Shown here piece by piece: positions 1 through 8,090 of a stretch of 15,426 nucleotides of DNA (position 1 is the stretch's first letter; every line of letters begins with the position of its first letter). Under the pieces are notes generated by a model. The model had not been told where the DNA came from. It was given only the letters and a program-made list of their open reading frames with translations, and did not search any database. The stretch is from Betaproteobacteria bacterium (GTDB taxonomy: Bacteria; Pseudomonadota; Gammaproteobacteria; Burkholderiales; SG8-41). The translations under genes and the position numbers were made by a program. The stretch covers positions 1 to 15,426 of the forward strand of contig JANYDM010000126.1 in NCBI GenBank assembly GCA_025363575.1, read 5' to 3'.

Positions 1-559
1 AATCCGCGACCAGCCGACCCTGCAAAGCGCGCTGCTGTTCGCACAGACGGGCCACCTGTGCCTGTCGACGCTGCATGCGAACAACAGCTATCACGCGCTG
101 AACCGCATCATCAATTTTTTTCCGCGCGAGGCGCGCGAGGCACTGCTCGCCGATCTGGCGATCAGCCTGAAGTGCGTAATGTCGCAGCGGCTCGTGCGCG
201 GAATCAACGGCGGCCGCATTCCGGCCGTCGAGATCATGCTCAACACCGCGCACATATCCGAACTGATCAAGAACGGCGCCATGGGTGAAATCAAGGACGC
301 CATGGAGCAAAGCCTGGCGCCCGGCAGCCAGACTTTCGAGCAGGCGCTTTTCAATCTTTATTCGACCGGGCAAATCTCGCTCGAGAACGCGCTGGCGTCA
401 TCCGACTCGCCAACCAACCTGCACTGGCTCATCAACAATACCGGCAAGACCGCCACCGAACCGGCGCCGAGTATCGAAGATCAGAAGTCCGGCGCCCGCA
501 CCACGACCGGCCAGGGCGACGATTTGAGCAGCATCAAGCTCAATCTCGACATGGTCTGA
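1..559 (+). CDS. pilU: Type IV pilus retraction ATPase PilU, C-terminal part (5' end outside window)
   Basis: This is the C-terminal ~185 residues of a PilT/PilU-family hexameric ATPase that helps power pilus retraction from the inner-membrane base of the type IV pilus. The reading frame is open from base 2 and stops with TGA at 557-559. The first visible residues (IRDQ) are the tail of the Asp/Walker B region. They are followed by the family's His-box segment (AQTGHLCLSTLHANN) and the stretch ending IINFFP, which match PilU better than PilT (PilT usually has TLHTSSA and VDVFP). The conserved SQRLV motif and the IKNGAMGEIKDAM segment typical of PilT/PilU follow. The last ~50 residues are a variable tail. 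The N-terminal domain and Walker A lie outside the window. pilT would be expected upstream, but this cannot be seen. Confidence 0.9.
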   Translation, partial: IRDQPTLQSALLFAQTGHLCLSTLHANNSYHALNRIINFFPREAREALLADLAISLKCVMSQRLVRGINGGRIPAVEIMLNTAHISELIKNGAMGEIKDAMEQSLAPGSQTFEQALFNLYSTGQISLENALASSDSPTNLHWLINNTGKTATEPAPSIEDQKSGARTTTGQGDDLSSIKLNLDMV

Positions 560-584
560 CGCTCGCGCGGCGCAAGCGCCCGCG

Positions 585-1541
585 ATGCGGCCCCTCACCG
601 TCCACGCACTGATCGGCCGGGTATATGCGCGGCTAGCGCGCGCGCGGCTGGCTCACGGTCATGGCATGACTAACCCGTGGGACGAGGCGGTCTACCTTGT
701 CCTGTACGCGCTCAACTTGCCACCCGATCAGCTCGCGCCTTATCTCGATCGCATCGTTTCGCCCCGCCAGCGAGGTTGCGCGATACGACTTGCCCGTGAA
801 CGCGTGCGCCACCGCATACCGGCCGCTTACCTCACGCGTGAAGCATGGCTGGGCGATTACCGGTTCTATATTGATGAGCGCGCGATCGTGCCGCGTTCTT
901 ACATCGCTGAACTACTCCGCGATCGGCTCGCTCCGTGGCTGTCCGCGCGACGGCGCGTGCGCACGGTGCTCGATCTGTGCACAGGTTCGGGATGCCTGGC
1001 TGTGATCGCGGCCAGGACGTTCACCGGGGCCAAAGTCGACGCCCTCGACATCGATGCGGGAGCGCTTGCGGTGGCCAGGCGCAATATCGCCGCATACCGG
1101 CTCAAGACCCGCGTGCGCCTGCTGCGTTCCGACATGTTCTCCAAGGTCGAAGGCCGCCGCTACGCGCTGATCATCGCGAACCCGCCGTATGTAGATGCGC
1201 TGGCGATGCGCAAACTTCCGCGCGAATACCGGCACGAACCGCGCATCGCCCTGGCGAGCGGCAAAGACGGCCTTGATGCGGTGCGCGTGATATTGCATGA
1301 GGCTGCCGGCCACCTCGAAACGAATGGCCTGCTGGTGGTTGAGGTCGGCCACTACCGGCATCGCGTCGAGGCGGCTTTTCCGCATCACGCCTTTACGTGG
1401 CCAGAAACCAGCGGGGGCGACGATTGCGTGTTTATTCTCGAACGCCGCGAGCTGCTGCGCGCGGCGGCGTCTGAGTTGCGTTCTGCTGCTCCCGCGCCGC
1501 GTCGAGCCAGTCGATCAGACGCTGCGTCTCGTCGCCGGTAA
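585..1541 (+). CDS. prmB: Ribosomal protein L3 N5-glutamine methyltransferase PrmB
   Basis: S-adenosylmethionine-dependent enzyme that methylates a glutamine side chain of ribosomal protein L3 (HemK/PrmA-C superfamily). The N-terminal helical region contains HGHGMTNPWDEAVYLVL, a PrmB signature that separates it from PrmC. The AdoMet-binding motif I is VLDLCTGSGC (about residues 128-137), and the substrate-glutamine motif NPPY starts at residue 199. VPRSYIAELL lies before the catalytic domain. The homologous part ends near the segment [10 protein letters not shown]. The last ~35 residues are a basic Ala/Arg/Ser-rich tail encoded in DNA that also encodes the end of rluB on the other strand. No good ribosome-binding site precedes ATG 585, but the conserved N-terminus makes a later start unlikely. 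It follows pilU by 25 bp. Confidence 0.93.
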   Translation: MRPLTVHALIGRVYARLARARLAHGHGMTNPWDEAVYLVLYALNLPPDQLAPYLDRIVSPRQRGCAIRLARERVRHRIPAAYLTREAWLGDYRFYIDERAIVPRSYIAELLRDRLAPWLSARRRVRTVLDLCTGSGCLAVIAARTFTGAKVDALDIDAGALAVARRNIAAYRLKTRVRLLRSDMFSKVEGRRYALIIANPPYVDALAMRKLPREYRHEPRIALASGKDGLDAVRVILHEAAGHLETNGLLVVEVGHYRHRVEAAFPHHAFTWPETSGGDDCVFILERRELLRAAASELRSAAPAPRRASRSDAASRRR

Positions 1542-2343
1542 GCTCGTAATACTGATTTCTTTTCACGCGCGACGGCAGGTCCACCGGCCCAAAGCGCACG
1601 CGCATCAGCCGGCTGATGACAAAACCGAGCTTTTCGAAGAGCCGCCGCACGATGCGATTGCGGCCTTCCTTCAACACGACATGGCACCATTGGTTGGCGC
1701 CCTCTCCGCCGCGCAAGTCGACATACTCGCAGCGCGCCATGCCGTCATCAAGCTCCACGCCGTCGAGGAGCTGCTGCACGTGCGCGGGCAGGAGTTTGCC
1801 CATCACGCGTACCGCGTATTCGCGCTCGAGCTCGAAACGCGGATGCATCATCCGATTGGCGAGCTCGCCTGAAGTCGTGAAGAGGAGCAGACCGCACGTA
1901 TTGAAATCGAGGCGGCCAATCGATATCCATTTGGCACCGGAAAGCGCCGGCAGGCGCGCGAATACGCTGGGCCGGCCGCGCGGGTCGTCGCGGCTCGCGA
2001 TTTCGCCCTCGGGCTTGTGATAAAGCAGCACGCGCGGAAGCCGCGTCGCCGCCTGGGTGCGCACGATGCGCCCCGCCACCTTGATTTGGTCGGCGGCACC
2101 CACGCGCGCGCCTATCGTTGCAACCTCGCCGTTGACCGTGACGCGGCCGCCGCTGATCAACTGCTCCATGTCGCGCCGCGAGCCGAGGCCGCTCTGCGCG
2201 AGGACTTTCTGCAGCTTTTGCGTCGGCGCGTCGGGTGCAGGCGGCGCATTGCGCGCGGCGCGCCCTGCCGCCAGCGGCCGCGGCGGTCGCCCGCGCGCAT
2301 TGGCAGGACGAGGCTTGCGTGGCGCGCGGTCGGGCTTGCTCAC
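1432..2343 (-). CDS. rluB: 23S rRNA pseudouridine synthase RluB
   Basis: RsuA/RluB/E/F-family pseudouridine synthase, expected to modify a uridine of 23S rRNA (U2605 by E. coli numbering). After a ~40-residue basic Pro/Ala/Arg-rich extension comes an S4 RNA-binding domain (about residues 42-90, starting [15 protein letters not shown]). The catalytic domain contains the signature [14 protein letters not shown] with catalytic Asp146, and the ERNR-like motif [12 protein letters not shown]. The start is GTG at 2343-2341, which overlaps the recR TGA in a GTGA tetranucleotide, so translation is probably coupled. The C-terminal ~35 residues overlap the prmB tail on the opposite strand. RluB is preferred over RluE/F because of its length and the N-terminal S4 domain with a charged extension. 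The exact target uridine is inferred. Confidence 0.92.
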   Translation of the reverse strand: MSKPDRAPRKPRPANARGRPPRPLAAGRAARNAPPAPDAPTQKLQKVLAQSGLGSRRDMEQLISGGRVTVNGEVATIGARVGAADQIKVAGRIVRTQAATRLPRVLLYHKPEGEIASRDDPRGRPSVFARLPALSGAKWISIGRLDFNTCGLLLFTTSGELANRMMHPRFELEREYAVRVMGKLLPAHVQQLLDGVELDDGMARCEYVDLRGGEGANQWCHVVLKEGRNRIVRRLFEKLGFVISRLMRVRFGPVDLPSRVKRNQYYELTGDETQRLIDWLDAAREQQNATQTPPRAAARGVRE

Positions 2344-2948
2344 TGCGCCGCCGCCACCGACCGGCGCTCGATGACCGCCTGCGCCAGCGTACCGCTGTCG
2401 ACGTGTTCGAGCTCACCGCCGACGGGCAAACCGCGCGCGATGCGGCTGACCTGCAGGTCACGCGCCAGCAGCAATTCGGCGATGTAGTGCGCGGTGGCCT
2501 CGCCTTCCATCGTAAAATTGGTGGCGACTATGACTTCGCGCACCACCCCGTCATCCGCGCGTTTGACCAGCCGGTCGAGATGTATATCTTTGGGACCGAC
2601 GCCGTCGAGCGGCGAAAGCCGCCCCATCAATACGAAATAGAGCCCCTGATAGCATTCGGCCTGCTCCATCATCAGCATATCCGCCGGTGTCTCGACTACG
2701 CACAGCATGCGCGCGTCGCGCCGCGGCGAGCGGCACAGGCCGCAGATCTGCTCTTCGGTAAACGTGTTGCAGCGCTCGCAATGCTTGATCACATCAAGCG
2801 CGCGGCCCAGCGCCGCCGCCAGCCGCGCGGCGCCCGCATGGTCGCGTTGCAGCATATGGTAGGCCATGCGCTGCGCGGACTTTGGCCCGACGCCCGGCAG
2901 GCAGCGCAACGCCTCGATGAGCTCTTCGAGGCTGGAGGGATTTTTCAC
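2340..2948 (-). CDS. recR: Recombination mediator protein RecR
   Basis: RecR acts with RecO (and RecF) to load RecA on SSB-coated single-stranded gaps. At 202 residues it has the normal family length. The N-terminal helix-hairpin-helix is at about residues 16-30 ([15 protein letters not shown]). The zinc finger uses Cys57, Cys60, Cys69 and Cys72. The Toprim domain begins at about residue 81 ([15 protein letters not shown]), and a C-terminal Walker-like segment carries [12 protein letters not shown]. The start is GTG at 2948, 12 bp after the ybaB stop. The dnaX-ybaB-recR order is widely conserved in bacteria. The stop overlaps the rluB start by 4 bp. Confidence 0.96.
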   Translation of the reverse strand: MKNPSSLEELIEALRCLPGVGPKSAQRMAYHMLQRDHAGAARLAAALGRALDVIKHCERCNTFTEEQICGLCRSPRRDARMLCVVETPADMLMMEQAECYQGLYFVLMGRLSPLDGVGPKDIHLDRLVKRADDGVVREVIVATNFTMEGEATAHYIAELLLARDLQVSRIARGLPVGGELEHVDSGTLAQAVIERRSVAAAQ

Positions 2949-2960
2949 GGGTTCTACGGT

Positions 2961-3287
2961 CTAGAACGGTAGCTTCATACCGGCAGGCAAGCCCATGCCG
3001 GCCGTCATGCCGCCCATTTTTTCCTGCGTCGTCGCCTCGGCGCGGCGCACTGCGTCGTTCATCGCCGCGGCGATCAGGTCTTCCAGCATGTCCTTGTCGT
3101 CCTTCATGAGACTCGCATCTATCGTCACGCGCTTCACGTCATGGCGGCAGGTCATCACGATCTTGACCATGCCGGCGCCGGACTGGCCCTCGACCTCGAT
3201 CGACGCCAGTTCTTCCTGCATGCGCTTCATGTTTTCCTGCATTTGCTGGGCCTGCTTCATGAGCCCTGCCAAGCCGCCTTTCATCAT
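2961..3287 (-). CDS. ybaB: Nucleoid-associated protein YbaB/EbfC family
   Basis: Small DNA-binding protein of the YbaB/EbfC family (108 residues, normal length) that forms a dimer with tweezer-like helices. Visible family hallmarks are an N-terminal Met/Gln/Lys-rich coiled-coil helix ([19 protein letters not shown]) and a central region with [17 protein letters not shown] and the conserved [13 protein letters not shown]. The Met/Gly-rich C-terminus is also typical. Two tandem start codons (3287 and 3284) are possible. The upstream TGAGGAG, which also contains the dnaX stop codon, serves as ribosome-binding site, so translation is probably coupled to dnaX. Confidence 0.95.
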   Translation of the reverse strand: MMKGGLAGLMKQAQQMQENMKRMQEELASIEVEGQSGAGMVKIVMTCRHDVKRVTIDASLMKDDKDMLEDLIAAAMNDAVRRAEATTQEKMGGMTAGMGLPAGMKLPF

Positions 3288-3297
3288 GTCCTGCTCC

Positions 3298-4857
3298 TCA
3301 TTGCAAAGGTTTGATTGTGGATGGCAGCACGCGCGCGCCGAAATTTTCGATCAGGTCGCGCACGAACGGATCGCCGTCGATCGCCGCCGCGGCAGTGCTG
3401 AGCTTTTGCTCATTCTCGCGATCGCGGATTTCAGCCAGCGTATTGCCGTTGCCCGGACCGATCTCGATATCGAGCTTGATTTTCGCCCCCAGGTTTTGCT
3501 CGAGCGCGGCCTTAAGACGGTCCTGATAGCCGCGATCGTTCAAATGCCGTTGCGCATGCGGTACTCGCAGGTGGATATGACCGTCCTGCCACGCGACCAG
3601 TTCGCAATTATGCGCGAGCATGCGCTCCATGCCCGCCAGCGGCAGGTGGTTAATCAACGCGTTCCAGTCGCCGTCAAATTGCTTTTTTTTTAACTCTACG
3701 GCAGGCTCGACGGCCGCTGCAACAGCCTGCCGCGCCGGCGCTACCCTGGCAGCCGGCTCACGAACCGCGCCGCCGGCCGCCGGCATGAATGCAAGCATGC
3801 GCATCAGCGCCATGGTGAAACCGGCATAATCATCGGGCGCATAGCCGATGTCCTGCCGGCCGGTCACCGCGATCTGGTAAAGCAGCTGTATGTCTTCCGC
3901 GCCGAAACCGGCGGCAAGCGCGGTGATTGCCGCGTATTCCGGATCGTCCGCCGCCAGCGCTTGCGGCACAGTTTGCACCAGCGCTATGCGGTGAAGCAGC
4001 GATGCGAGATCCTGCAGCGCGATTTCAAACGACAGGCTGCGCTCGGCCATGCGGTCGGCGACCGCGAGCAGCGCGGTCCCGTCCTGTTGCTGCAGCGCCT
4101 GCAGAATGTCGCGCAGATATTCCTGTTCGACGCTGCCCAGCATCGCGCGCACCGACTGCTGCTCGACCTTGCCCCCGCCGTGCGCGATTGCCTGGTCGAG
4201 CAGCGACAGGCTGTCGCGCATGCTGCCGTGCGCAGCGCGCGCCAGCAGCGTCAGCGCCTCGTCTTCGGCCGCGACGTTTTCGAGCCCGAGGACTTTCTTG
4301 AGTTGCGCCTTGATTTGCTGCTGCGGAATCTGCTTGAGGTTGAACTGCAGGCAGCGCGACAGCACGGTGACCGGTATCTTTTGCGGATCGGTCGTGGCCA
4401 GTATGAATTTTACGTGGCCGGGCGGCTCTTCCAGGGTTTTCAGCATCGCATTGAAAGCGCTGCGCGACAGCATATGCACTTCGTCGATGATGTAGACCTT
4501 GAAGCGCGCGCTGGTCGGCGCATATAGCGCGTTCTCGAGCAGGTCGCGCATATTGTCGACCTGTGTGTTGGACGCAGCATCGAGCTCTATCAGATCGACG
4601 AAGCGCCCGGCATCGATTTCAGTGCACGCCGCGCATTTGCCACATGGCGTAGCGGTTATGCCGGTCTCGCAATTGAGCGCCTTGGCGATAATGCGCGCGA
4701 GCGTCGTCTTGCCCACCCCGCGCGTTCCGGTAAAAAGATAGGCGTGATGGAGTCGCTGCTGCGTGAGCGCGTTGGTCAACGCTTTGACGACGTGTTCCTG
4801 ACCGACGAGCTCGGCGAACGTTTTGGGGCGCCACTTGCGGGCGAGAACCTGGCTCAC
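3298..4857 (-). CDS. dnaX: DNA polymerase III clamp-loader subunit DnaX (tau; probable gamma by slippage)
   Basis: AAA+ motor subunit of the clamp loader, which loads the beta clamp and, as tau, couples polymerase and helicase. It has 519 residues. Walker A is GTRGVGKT (44-51), and the zinc module is Cys63, Cys72, Cys75 and Cys78. Walker B is VYIIDE (121-126), and the sensor/arginine-finger SRC is at 167-169. A Pro/Ala-rich linker (~365-388) precedes the C-terminal tau domain V, which begins near [12 protein letters not shown]. The start is GTG at 4857, and the N-terminus [14 protein letters not shown] matches the family. The Shine-Dalgarno sequence is weak. At the linker/domain V junction (codons 389-392) the coding strand has nine consecutive A, including the E. 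coli-type heptamer A AAA AAG in the right phase. The -1 frame then stops after two codons, giving a ~394-residue gamma-like form. Confidence 0.96.
   Translation of the reverse strand: MSQVLARKWRPKTFAELVGQEHVVKALTNALTQQRLHHAYLFTGTRGVGKTTLARIIAKALNCETGITATPCGKCAACTEIDAGRFVDLIELDAASNTQVDNMRDLLENALYAPTSARFKVYIIDEVHMLSRSAFNAMLKTLEEPPGHVKFILATTDPQKIPVTVLSRCLQFNLKQIPQQQIKAQLKKVLGLENVAAEDEALTLLARAAHGSMRDSLSLLDQAIAHGGGKVEQQSVRAMLGSVEQEYLRDILQALQQQDGTALLAVADRMAERSLSFEIALQDLASLLHRIALVQTVPQALAADDPEYAAITALAAGFGAEDIQLLYQIAVTGRQDIGYAPDDYAGFTMALMRMLAFMPAAGGAVREPAARVAPARQAVAAAVEPAVELKKKQFDGDWNALINHLPLAGMERMLAHNCELVAWQDGHIHLRVPHAQRHLNDRGYQDRLKAALEQNLGAKIKLDIEIGPGNGNTLAEIRDRENEQKLSTAAAAIDGDPFVRDLIENFGARVLPSTIKPLQ
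3674..3693 (-). promoter_or_regulatory. Slippery A9 run in dnaX (programmed frameshift or transcriptional slippage site)
   Basis: On the coding strand the codons TTA AAA AAA AAG contain nine A (3691-3683), ending in heptamer A AAA AAG. Slipping -1 reads GCA ATT TGA, so translation ends at 3676-3674. A transcript lacking one A instead ends after about nine more codons at a TGA. Both shifted frames therefore end just before domain V. E. coli dnaX uses the same heptamer, and Thermus dnaX uses transcriptional slippage on a run of nine A. I see no strong adjacent downstream hairpin or upstream Shine-Dalgarno stimulator. A hairpin of the form CCTGCC-GCT-GGCGGG lies about 34 nt downstream, probably too far away. 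This favours transcriptional slippage. Confidence 0.7.
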
Positions 4858-4927
4858 TGGAGCAAACCGTCACTGCGGGGGAAAAGTAATGCCGGTTTCA
4901 TGACGGGCGGCGTGCCGCCGCTTCGTC

Positions 4928-5476
4928 CTAGAAATGGTACTGCAGGCGAAGTTCGTGAAAATTGATGCCCTGGTTCGGTCCCTTGATACCGGCGTTCGAC
5001 AAATGCTGGTAACGGTAACCCACGTCGTAGCGGCCTTTGTCGCCGAAACGCACGCCGGCGCCGACGTGGTCGCCGAACTGAAAAGCGCTGCCAAACTGCC
5101 GCTGCGTGCTGACCGACGTCTTCGACAGCAGATGCATACCGACGCCGGCCTCGACATAGGGCGAAATCGGCGACAGCGTCGTCTGCTGGATGCGAAATAC
5201 CGGCGTAAAGCCGAAATCCACGAGGCTGCTGTTGGTCTTGGCCGCGCTGTTATTGCTCCAGTAGCCGAAATCGGACTCCCAGTAGCCGCCCAGATGCCAG
5301 TTGCCCGCTTCGACGAGCTTCTTGTTCCAGCTCCACTGCACGCCGACGCGTCCCATGTTGACGCTGACGTTACCGGAGTCGGAATGACCGTATTCGATCG
5401 ACATGCTGTCTATTGCAAATGCCGCGGGGCTGGCGGCGATCAGCGCCGCAGCGAACAGATAGTTAACGTTTTTCAC
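4928..5476 (-). CDS. PagL-like outer-membrane lipid A 3-O-deacylase (acyloxyacyl hydrolase family)
   Basis: Predicted 182-residue outer-membrane beta-barrel of the PagL family, whose characterised members remove the 3-O acyl chain of lipid A. The start is taken as GTG 5476, because AAGGA lies just upstream and a clean signal peptide follows (residues 1-21, ending SPAAFA). The body has alternating aromatic/polar strands and ends in Phe (QYHF), as expected for BAM-dependent insertion. The PagL signature is present as YQHLSNAGIKGPNQGIN, with His158 and Ser160 as catalytic residues. The position of the catalytic Glu in P. aeruginosa PagL is Asn172 here, with a Glu at 175. The reading frame is open upstream as far as 5644, but that stretch is the 4.5S RNA gene. 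The gene sits between ffs and dnaX. Confidence 0.82.
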   Translation of the reverse strand: MKNVNYLFAAALIAASPAAFAIDSMSIEYGHSDSGNVSVNMGRVGVQWSWNKKLVEAGNWHLGGYWESDFGYWSNNSAAKTNSSLVDFGFTPVFRIQQTTLSPISPYVEAGVGMHLLSKTSVSTQRQFGSAFQFGDHVGAGVRFGDKGRYDVGYRYQHLSNAGIKGPNQGINFHELRLQYHF

Positions 5477-5530
5477 GGTTGTCCTTGGTGCGTCCCGGTA
5501 AGATTCGAAGTTTGTTATCGCTATGATATC

Positions 5531-5543
5531 GCAAAAGAAAAAA
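5531..5543 (-). terminator. U-rich 3' tract after ffs
   Basis: Immediately after the GC-rich terminal stem of the 4.5S RNA, the minus strand reads TTTTTTCTTTTGC. The stem plus U-tract is a likely transcription end for ffs. The PagL-like gene begins about 55 bp further on and would need its own promoter or read-through. Confidence 0.6.
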
Positions 5544-5642
5544 GGTGGCGAGCCGGGTCCCCGGCACTTGCAGAGAATAGCTTTGGCTGCTTCCTTCCGG
5601 ACCTGACCAGGTTCACTACCGTGCAATGCGGGGGGGCCCGCC
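5544..5642 (-). ncRNA. ffs: 4.5S signal recognition particle RNA
   Basis: Small SRP RNA that binds Ffh and targets nascent membrane proteins to FtsY. The minus strand contains the universal apical domain GGTCAGGTCCGGAAGGAAGC followed by AGCC (around 5583-5608), with the GGAA tetraloop and the symmetric/asymmetric internal loops. The ends pair as GGCGGGCC (5642-5635) with GGCTCGCC (5554-5547), an eight-pair terminal stem with one G-U. A T-rich tract at 5543-5531 follows. The mature RNA is about 96-99 nt. The 5' and 3' ends are inferred from the stem, not measured. Confidence 0.96.
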
Positions 5643-5679
5643 ATTGTTCGTTGCTGCGCGCTACTCGCAGCCAGTTCTC

Positions 5680-5685
5680 ATTATG
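5680..5685 (-). promoter_or_regulatory. Possible -10 element for ffs
   Basis: The minus strand carries CATAAT (five of six matches to TATAAT) about 38 nt before the inferred mature 5' end of 4.5S RNA. Transcription would start near 5673 and give a ~30-nt leader. This fits the known removal of a 5' leader from E. coli pre-4.5S RNA by RNase P. No convincing -35 box is seen, so the call is tentative. Confidence 0.35.
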
Positions 5686-5753
5686 CCCGTAGTTGGGGCG
5701 TACCGCGAGCCTGGTTTTGCCCCCCGCGCCGCCCGATTGCGCGCGCAGACGCG

Positions 5754-5762
5754 TGATACAAT
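5754..5762 (+). promoter_or_regulatory. Extended -10 promoter for acs
   Basis: TGATACAAT matches the extended -10 form TGnTATAAT with one mismatch. The nearest -35-like box, TTGCGC at 5737-5742, is only 14 bp upstream, so the extended -10 probably carries most of the recognition. Start of transcription would be near 5769, giving a leader of about 95 nt before acs. Confidence 0.5.
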
Positions 5763-5864
5763 TTTTAGTAGCCGCAGTGAAAATATGCTGACCCCGATGC
5801 GCGAAAACGCAGCAGTCCGTGCCGCGCTGGCATCCGCAGTGAATGCAGATAATTGGAGGACTGT

Positions 5865-7838
5865 ATGGCGACCCAGACGATCGAATCGGTGTTGAACGAA
5901 ACGCGCACATTCGCGCCCAGCGCCGAATTCGTAAAACAGGCCAACGTTGCGGGCATGGACGCTTATAACGCGCTCTGCGCCGAGGCGGACAAGGATTTCA
6001 CGGGTTTCTGGGCGCGGCTTGCGCGCGAGCACGTGATGTGGAAAAAGCCCTTCACGCAGATTCTCGATGAATCGGCGGCGCCTTTTTTCAAATGGTTTGC
6101 CGATGGCACGCTCAACGCATCCTATAACTGCCTCGACCGCCACCTGCAAAGCCAGCCCGACAAAACTGCCATCATTTTCGAGGCGGACGACGGCAAAGTC
6201 GTCACGGTCAGCTATAAAGAACTCCATCGCCGCGTCTGCATGCTGGCCAACGGGCTGAAGAGCCTGAAGGTCAAAAAAGGCGACCGGGTTCTGATCTATA
6301 TGCCGATGTCGGTTGAGGCCGTCATCGCGATGCAGGCCTGCGCGCGTATCGGCGCGATACATTCGGTGGTGTTCGGCGGCTTCTCCGCGAAAAGCGTGCA
6401 GGAACGCATCATCGATGCCGGCGCAGTTGCCGTGCTGACGGCGGACGAACAGATGCGCGGGGGCAAACCGCTTGCGCTGAAAGCCGCCGTCGACGAAGCG
6501 CTGGCACTCGGCGGCTGCGACACGATCAAAAGCGTTATTGTTTACCAGCGTACCGGCGGCAAGGTGCAGTGGAACGCGCCGCGCGACGTATGGCTGCACG
6601 AGCTCGTCAAAGGCCAGGCGGAGACCTGCGAACCCGAGTGGGTAGAAGCCGATCATCCGCTGTTCATTCTTTATACATCGGGCTCGACCGGTAAACCCAA
6701 AGGGGTTCAACACTCGACCGGCGGTTATCTGCTGCAGGCGGCGCTGACCATGAAATGGACGTTCGATTACAAAGCGAGCGATGTTTTCTGGTGCACTGCC
6801 GATGTCGGCTGGGTAACCGGTCACAGCTATGTTTGTTACGGACCGCTGGCGGTTGGCGCCACGGAAATTATTTTCGAAGGCGTGCCGACTTACCCGGACT
6901 CCGGCCGTTTCTGGCGCATGATCCAGGACCATAAAGTCAGCGTGTTCTACACTGCGCCGACCGCGATCCGCTCGCTGATCAAGCTGGGTGCCGATCTGCC
7001 GAAAAAATTCGATCTGTCTTCGCTGCGCATCCTCGGCACAGTCGGCGAGCCGATCAACCCGGAAGCGTGGATGTGGTACCACGAAACAGTAGGCCAGAAG
7101 CGCTGCCCCATCGTCGACACGTGGTGGCAGACTGAAACCGGAGGCCACATGATCACGCCGCTCCCCGGTGTCGTTGCGACCAAACCCGGGTCGTGCACCT
7201 TGCCCCTCCCCGGCATAATGGCCGCCATCGTCGACGAGGCTGGCCATGACGTCGAGAAAGGCAAAGGCGGTTTTCTCGTCATCAAGCGGCCGTGGCCATC
7301 GATGATCAGAACGATCTGGGGCGATCCCGAGCGTTTCAAGAAGTCCTATTACCCTGCCGACTTCAACGGCAAGTACTATCTCGCGGGCGACGGCGCCAAC
7401 CGCGATCTCGACGGTTATTTCTGGATTATGGGACGCATCGATGACGTGCTCAACGTCTCCGGCCACCGGCTCGGCACCATGGAGATCGAGTCGGCGCTGG
7501 TGGCCAATCCGCTCGTGGCCGAAGCGGCCGTCGTCGGCCGCCCCGACGACCTGACGGGCGAAGCGGTCGCCGCGTTCGTTGTGCTCAAACAAGCGCGCCC
7601 GACCGGCGACGATGCCAAAAAAATCGTCAAGCAGTTGCAAGACTGGGTCGCCAAGGAAATCGGCCCGATCGCCAAGCCGAAAGATATCCGGTTTGGCGAC
7701 AATCTACCCAAAACGCGCTCGGGGAAAATCATGCGCCGGCTGCTGCGCTCGATCGCCAAAGGCGAAGAAATCACGCAGGACGTCTCGACCCTGGAAAATC
7801 CCGCGATCCTGCAGCAATTAAAAGAGCCGATCGCTTAA
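5865..7838 (+). CDS. acs: Acetyl-CoA synthetase (AMP-forming)
   Basis: Converts acetate, ATP and CoA to acetyl-CoA via acetyl-AMP. It has 657 residues, the usual Acs length. The ATG at 5865 is chosen because GGAGGA (5855-5860) lies directly upstream; the in-frame TTG at 5853 would place the start inside that site. The phosphate-binding loop is [11 protein letters not shown] (270-280), the substrate motif is TWWQTETGG, and the hinge/adenylate motif is [15 protein letters not shown] (from 523). The C-terminal catalytic-lysine motif is [11 protein letters not shown] with Lys621, the residue reversibly acetylated by Pat-type acetyltransferases in characterised homologues. Conserved TWWQTE and GVPTYPD favour acetate over propionate as substrate. 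It is followed in the same direction by a small membrane protein and a CbrA/CrbS-like kinase, which suggests regulation by acetate or carboxylate sensing. Confidence 0.96.
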   Translation: MATQTIESVLNETRTFAPSAEFVKQANVAGMDAYNALCAEADKDFTGFWARLAREHVMWKKPFTQILDESAAPFFKWFADGTLNASYNCLDRHLQSQPDKTAIIFEADDGKVVTVSYKELHRRVCMLANGLKSLKVKKGDRVLIYMPMSVEAVIAMQACARIGAIHSVVFGGFSAKSVQERIIDAGAVAVLTADEQMRGGKPLALKAAVDEALALGGCDTIKSVIVYQRTGGKVQWNAPRDVWLHELVKGQAETCEPEWVEADHPLFILYTSGSTGKPKGVQHSTGGYLLQAALTMKWTFDYKASDVFWCTADVGWVTGHSYVCYGPLAVGATEIIFEGVPTYPDSGRFWRMIQDHKVSVFYTAPTAIRSLIKLGADLPKKFDLSSLRILGTVGEPINPEAWMWYHETVGQKRCPIVDTWWQTETGGHMITPLPGVVATKPGSCTLPLPGIMAAIVDEAGHDVEKGKGGFLVIKRPWPSMIRTIWGDPERFKKSYYPADFNGKYYLAGDGANRDLDGYFWIMGRIDDVLNVSGHRLGTMEIESALVANPLVAEAAVVGRPDDLTGEAVAAFVVLKQARPTGDDAKKIVKQLQDWVAKEIGPIAKPKDIRFGDNLPKTRSGKIMRRLLRSIAKGEEITQDVSTLENPAILQQLKEPIA

Positions 7839-7859
7839 GCACGGCTGCTATTTGACGAG

Positions 7860-8060
7860 ATGAATCGGCCCGGCATACACGGACAGCGGCTGATCGCGGT
7901 TTTCCTGCTCGGCTGCCTGTTGCTCAACTATCCGCTGCTTTACCTGTTCAATATCAATTACCGTCTGTTCGGCGTGCCGCTGCTGTATATCTATGCATTC
8001 GCGGCGTGGGGCGCCTTGATCGCGCTGACCGCGGCAGTCGTCGAACGTCAGCCGGACTGA
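7860..8060 (+). CDS. Small two-helix membrane protein upstream of the SLC5-type kinase
   Basis: A 66-residue protein with two predicted membrane helices (about residues 10-32 and 38-60), joined by a short NINYRLFGVP turn and ending ERQPD. It starts 21 bp after acs and stops 30 bp before the sensor kinase, on the same strand, so co-transcription is likely. Small membrane ORFs are known beside SLC5 transporters (DUF485/DUF4212/DUF3311 types). In Pseudomonas a short ORF called cbrX precedes cbrA and is translationally linked to it. Whether this protein is homologous cannot be decided by eye. It could be a transporter-domain accessory subunit or a translational coupling ORF. The ribosome-binding site is weak. 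Confidence 0.75.
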   Translation: MNRPGIHGQRLIAVFLLGCLLLNYPLLYLFNINYRLFGVPLLYIYAFAAWGALIALTAAVVERQPD

Positions 8061-8090
8061 GTTGCTGCGCCGACGCATGGCAAACCACGC

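Noticed and set aside
632..652. A GCGCGCGC-rich repeat as a regulatory or recombination element
   Set aside because: It lies inside prmB coding sequence and encodes ordinary Ala/Arg residues; such runs are frequent in this GC-rich genome.
4928..5644. A longer 238-residue start for the PagL-like gene
   Set aside because: The extra N-terminal part is the translation of the 4.5S RNA gene. GTG 5476 has a ribosome-binding site and gives a proper signal peptide.
5661..7640. A 659-codon open frame on the minus strand
   Set aside because: It lies antisense to acs, which has all family motifs. Long antisense frames are common in GC-rich genes, and no domain is recognisable.
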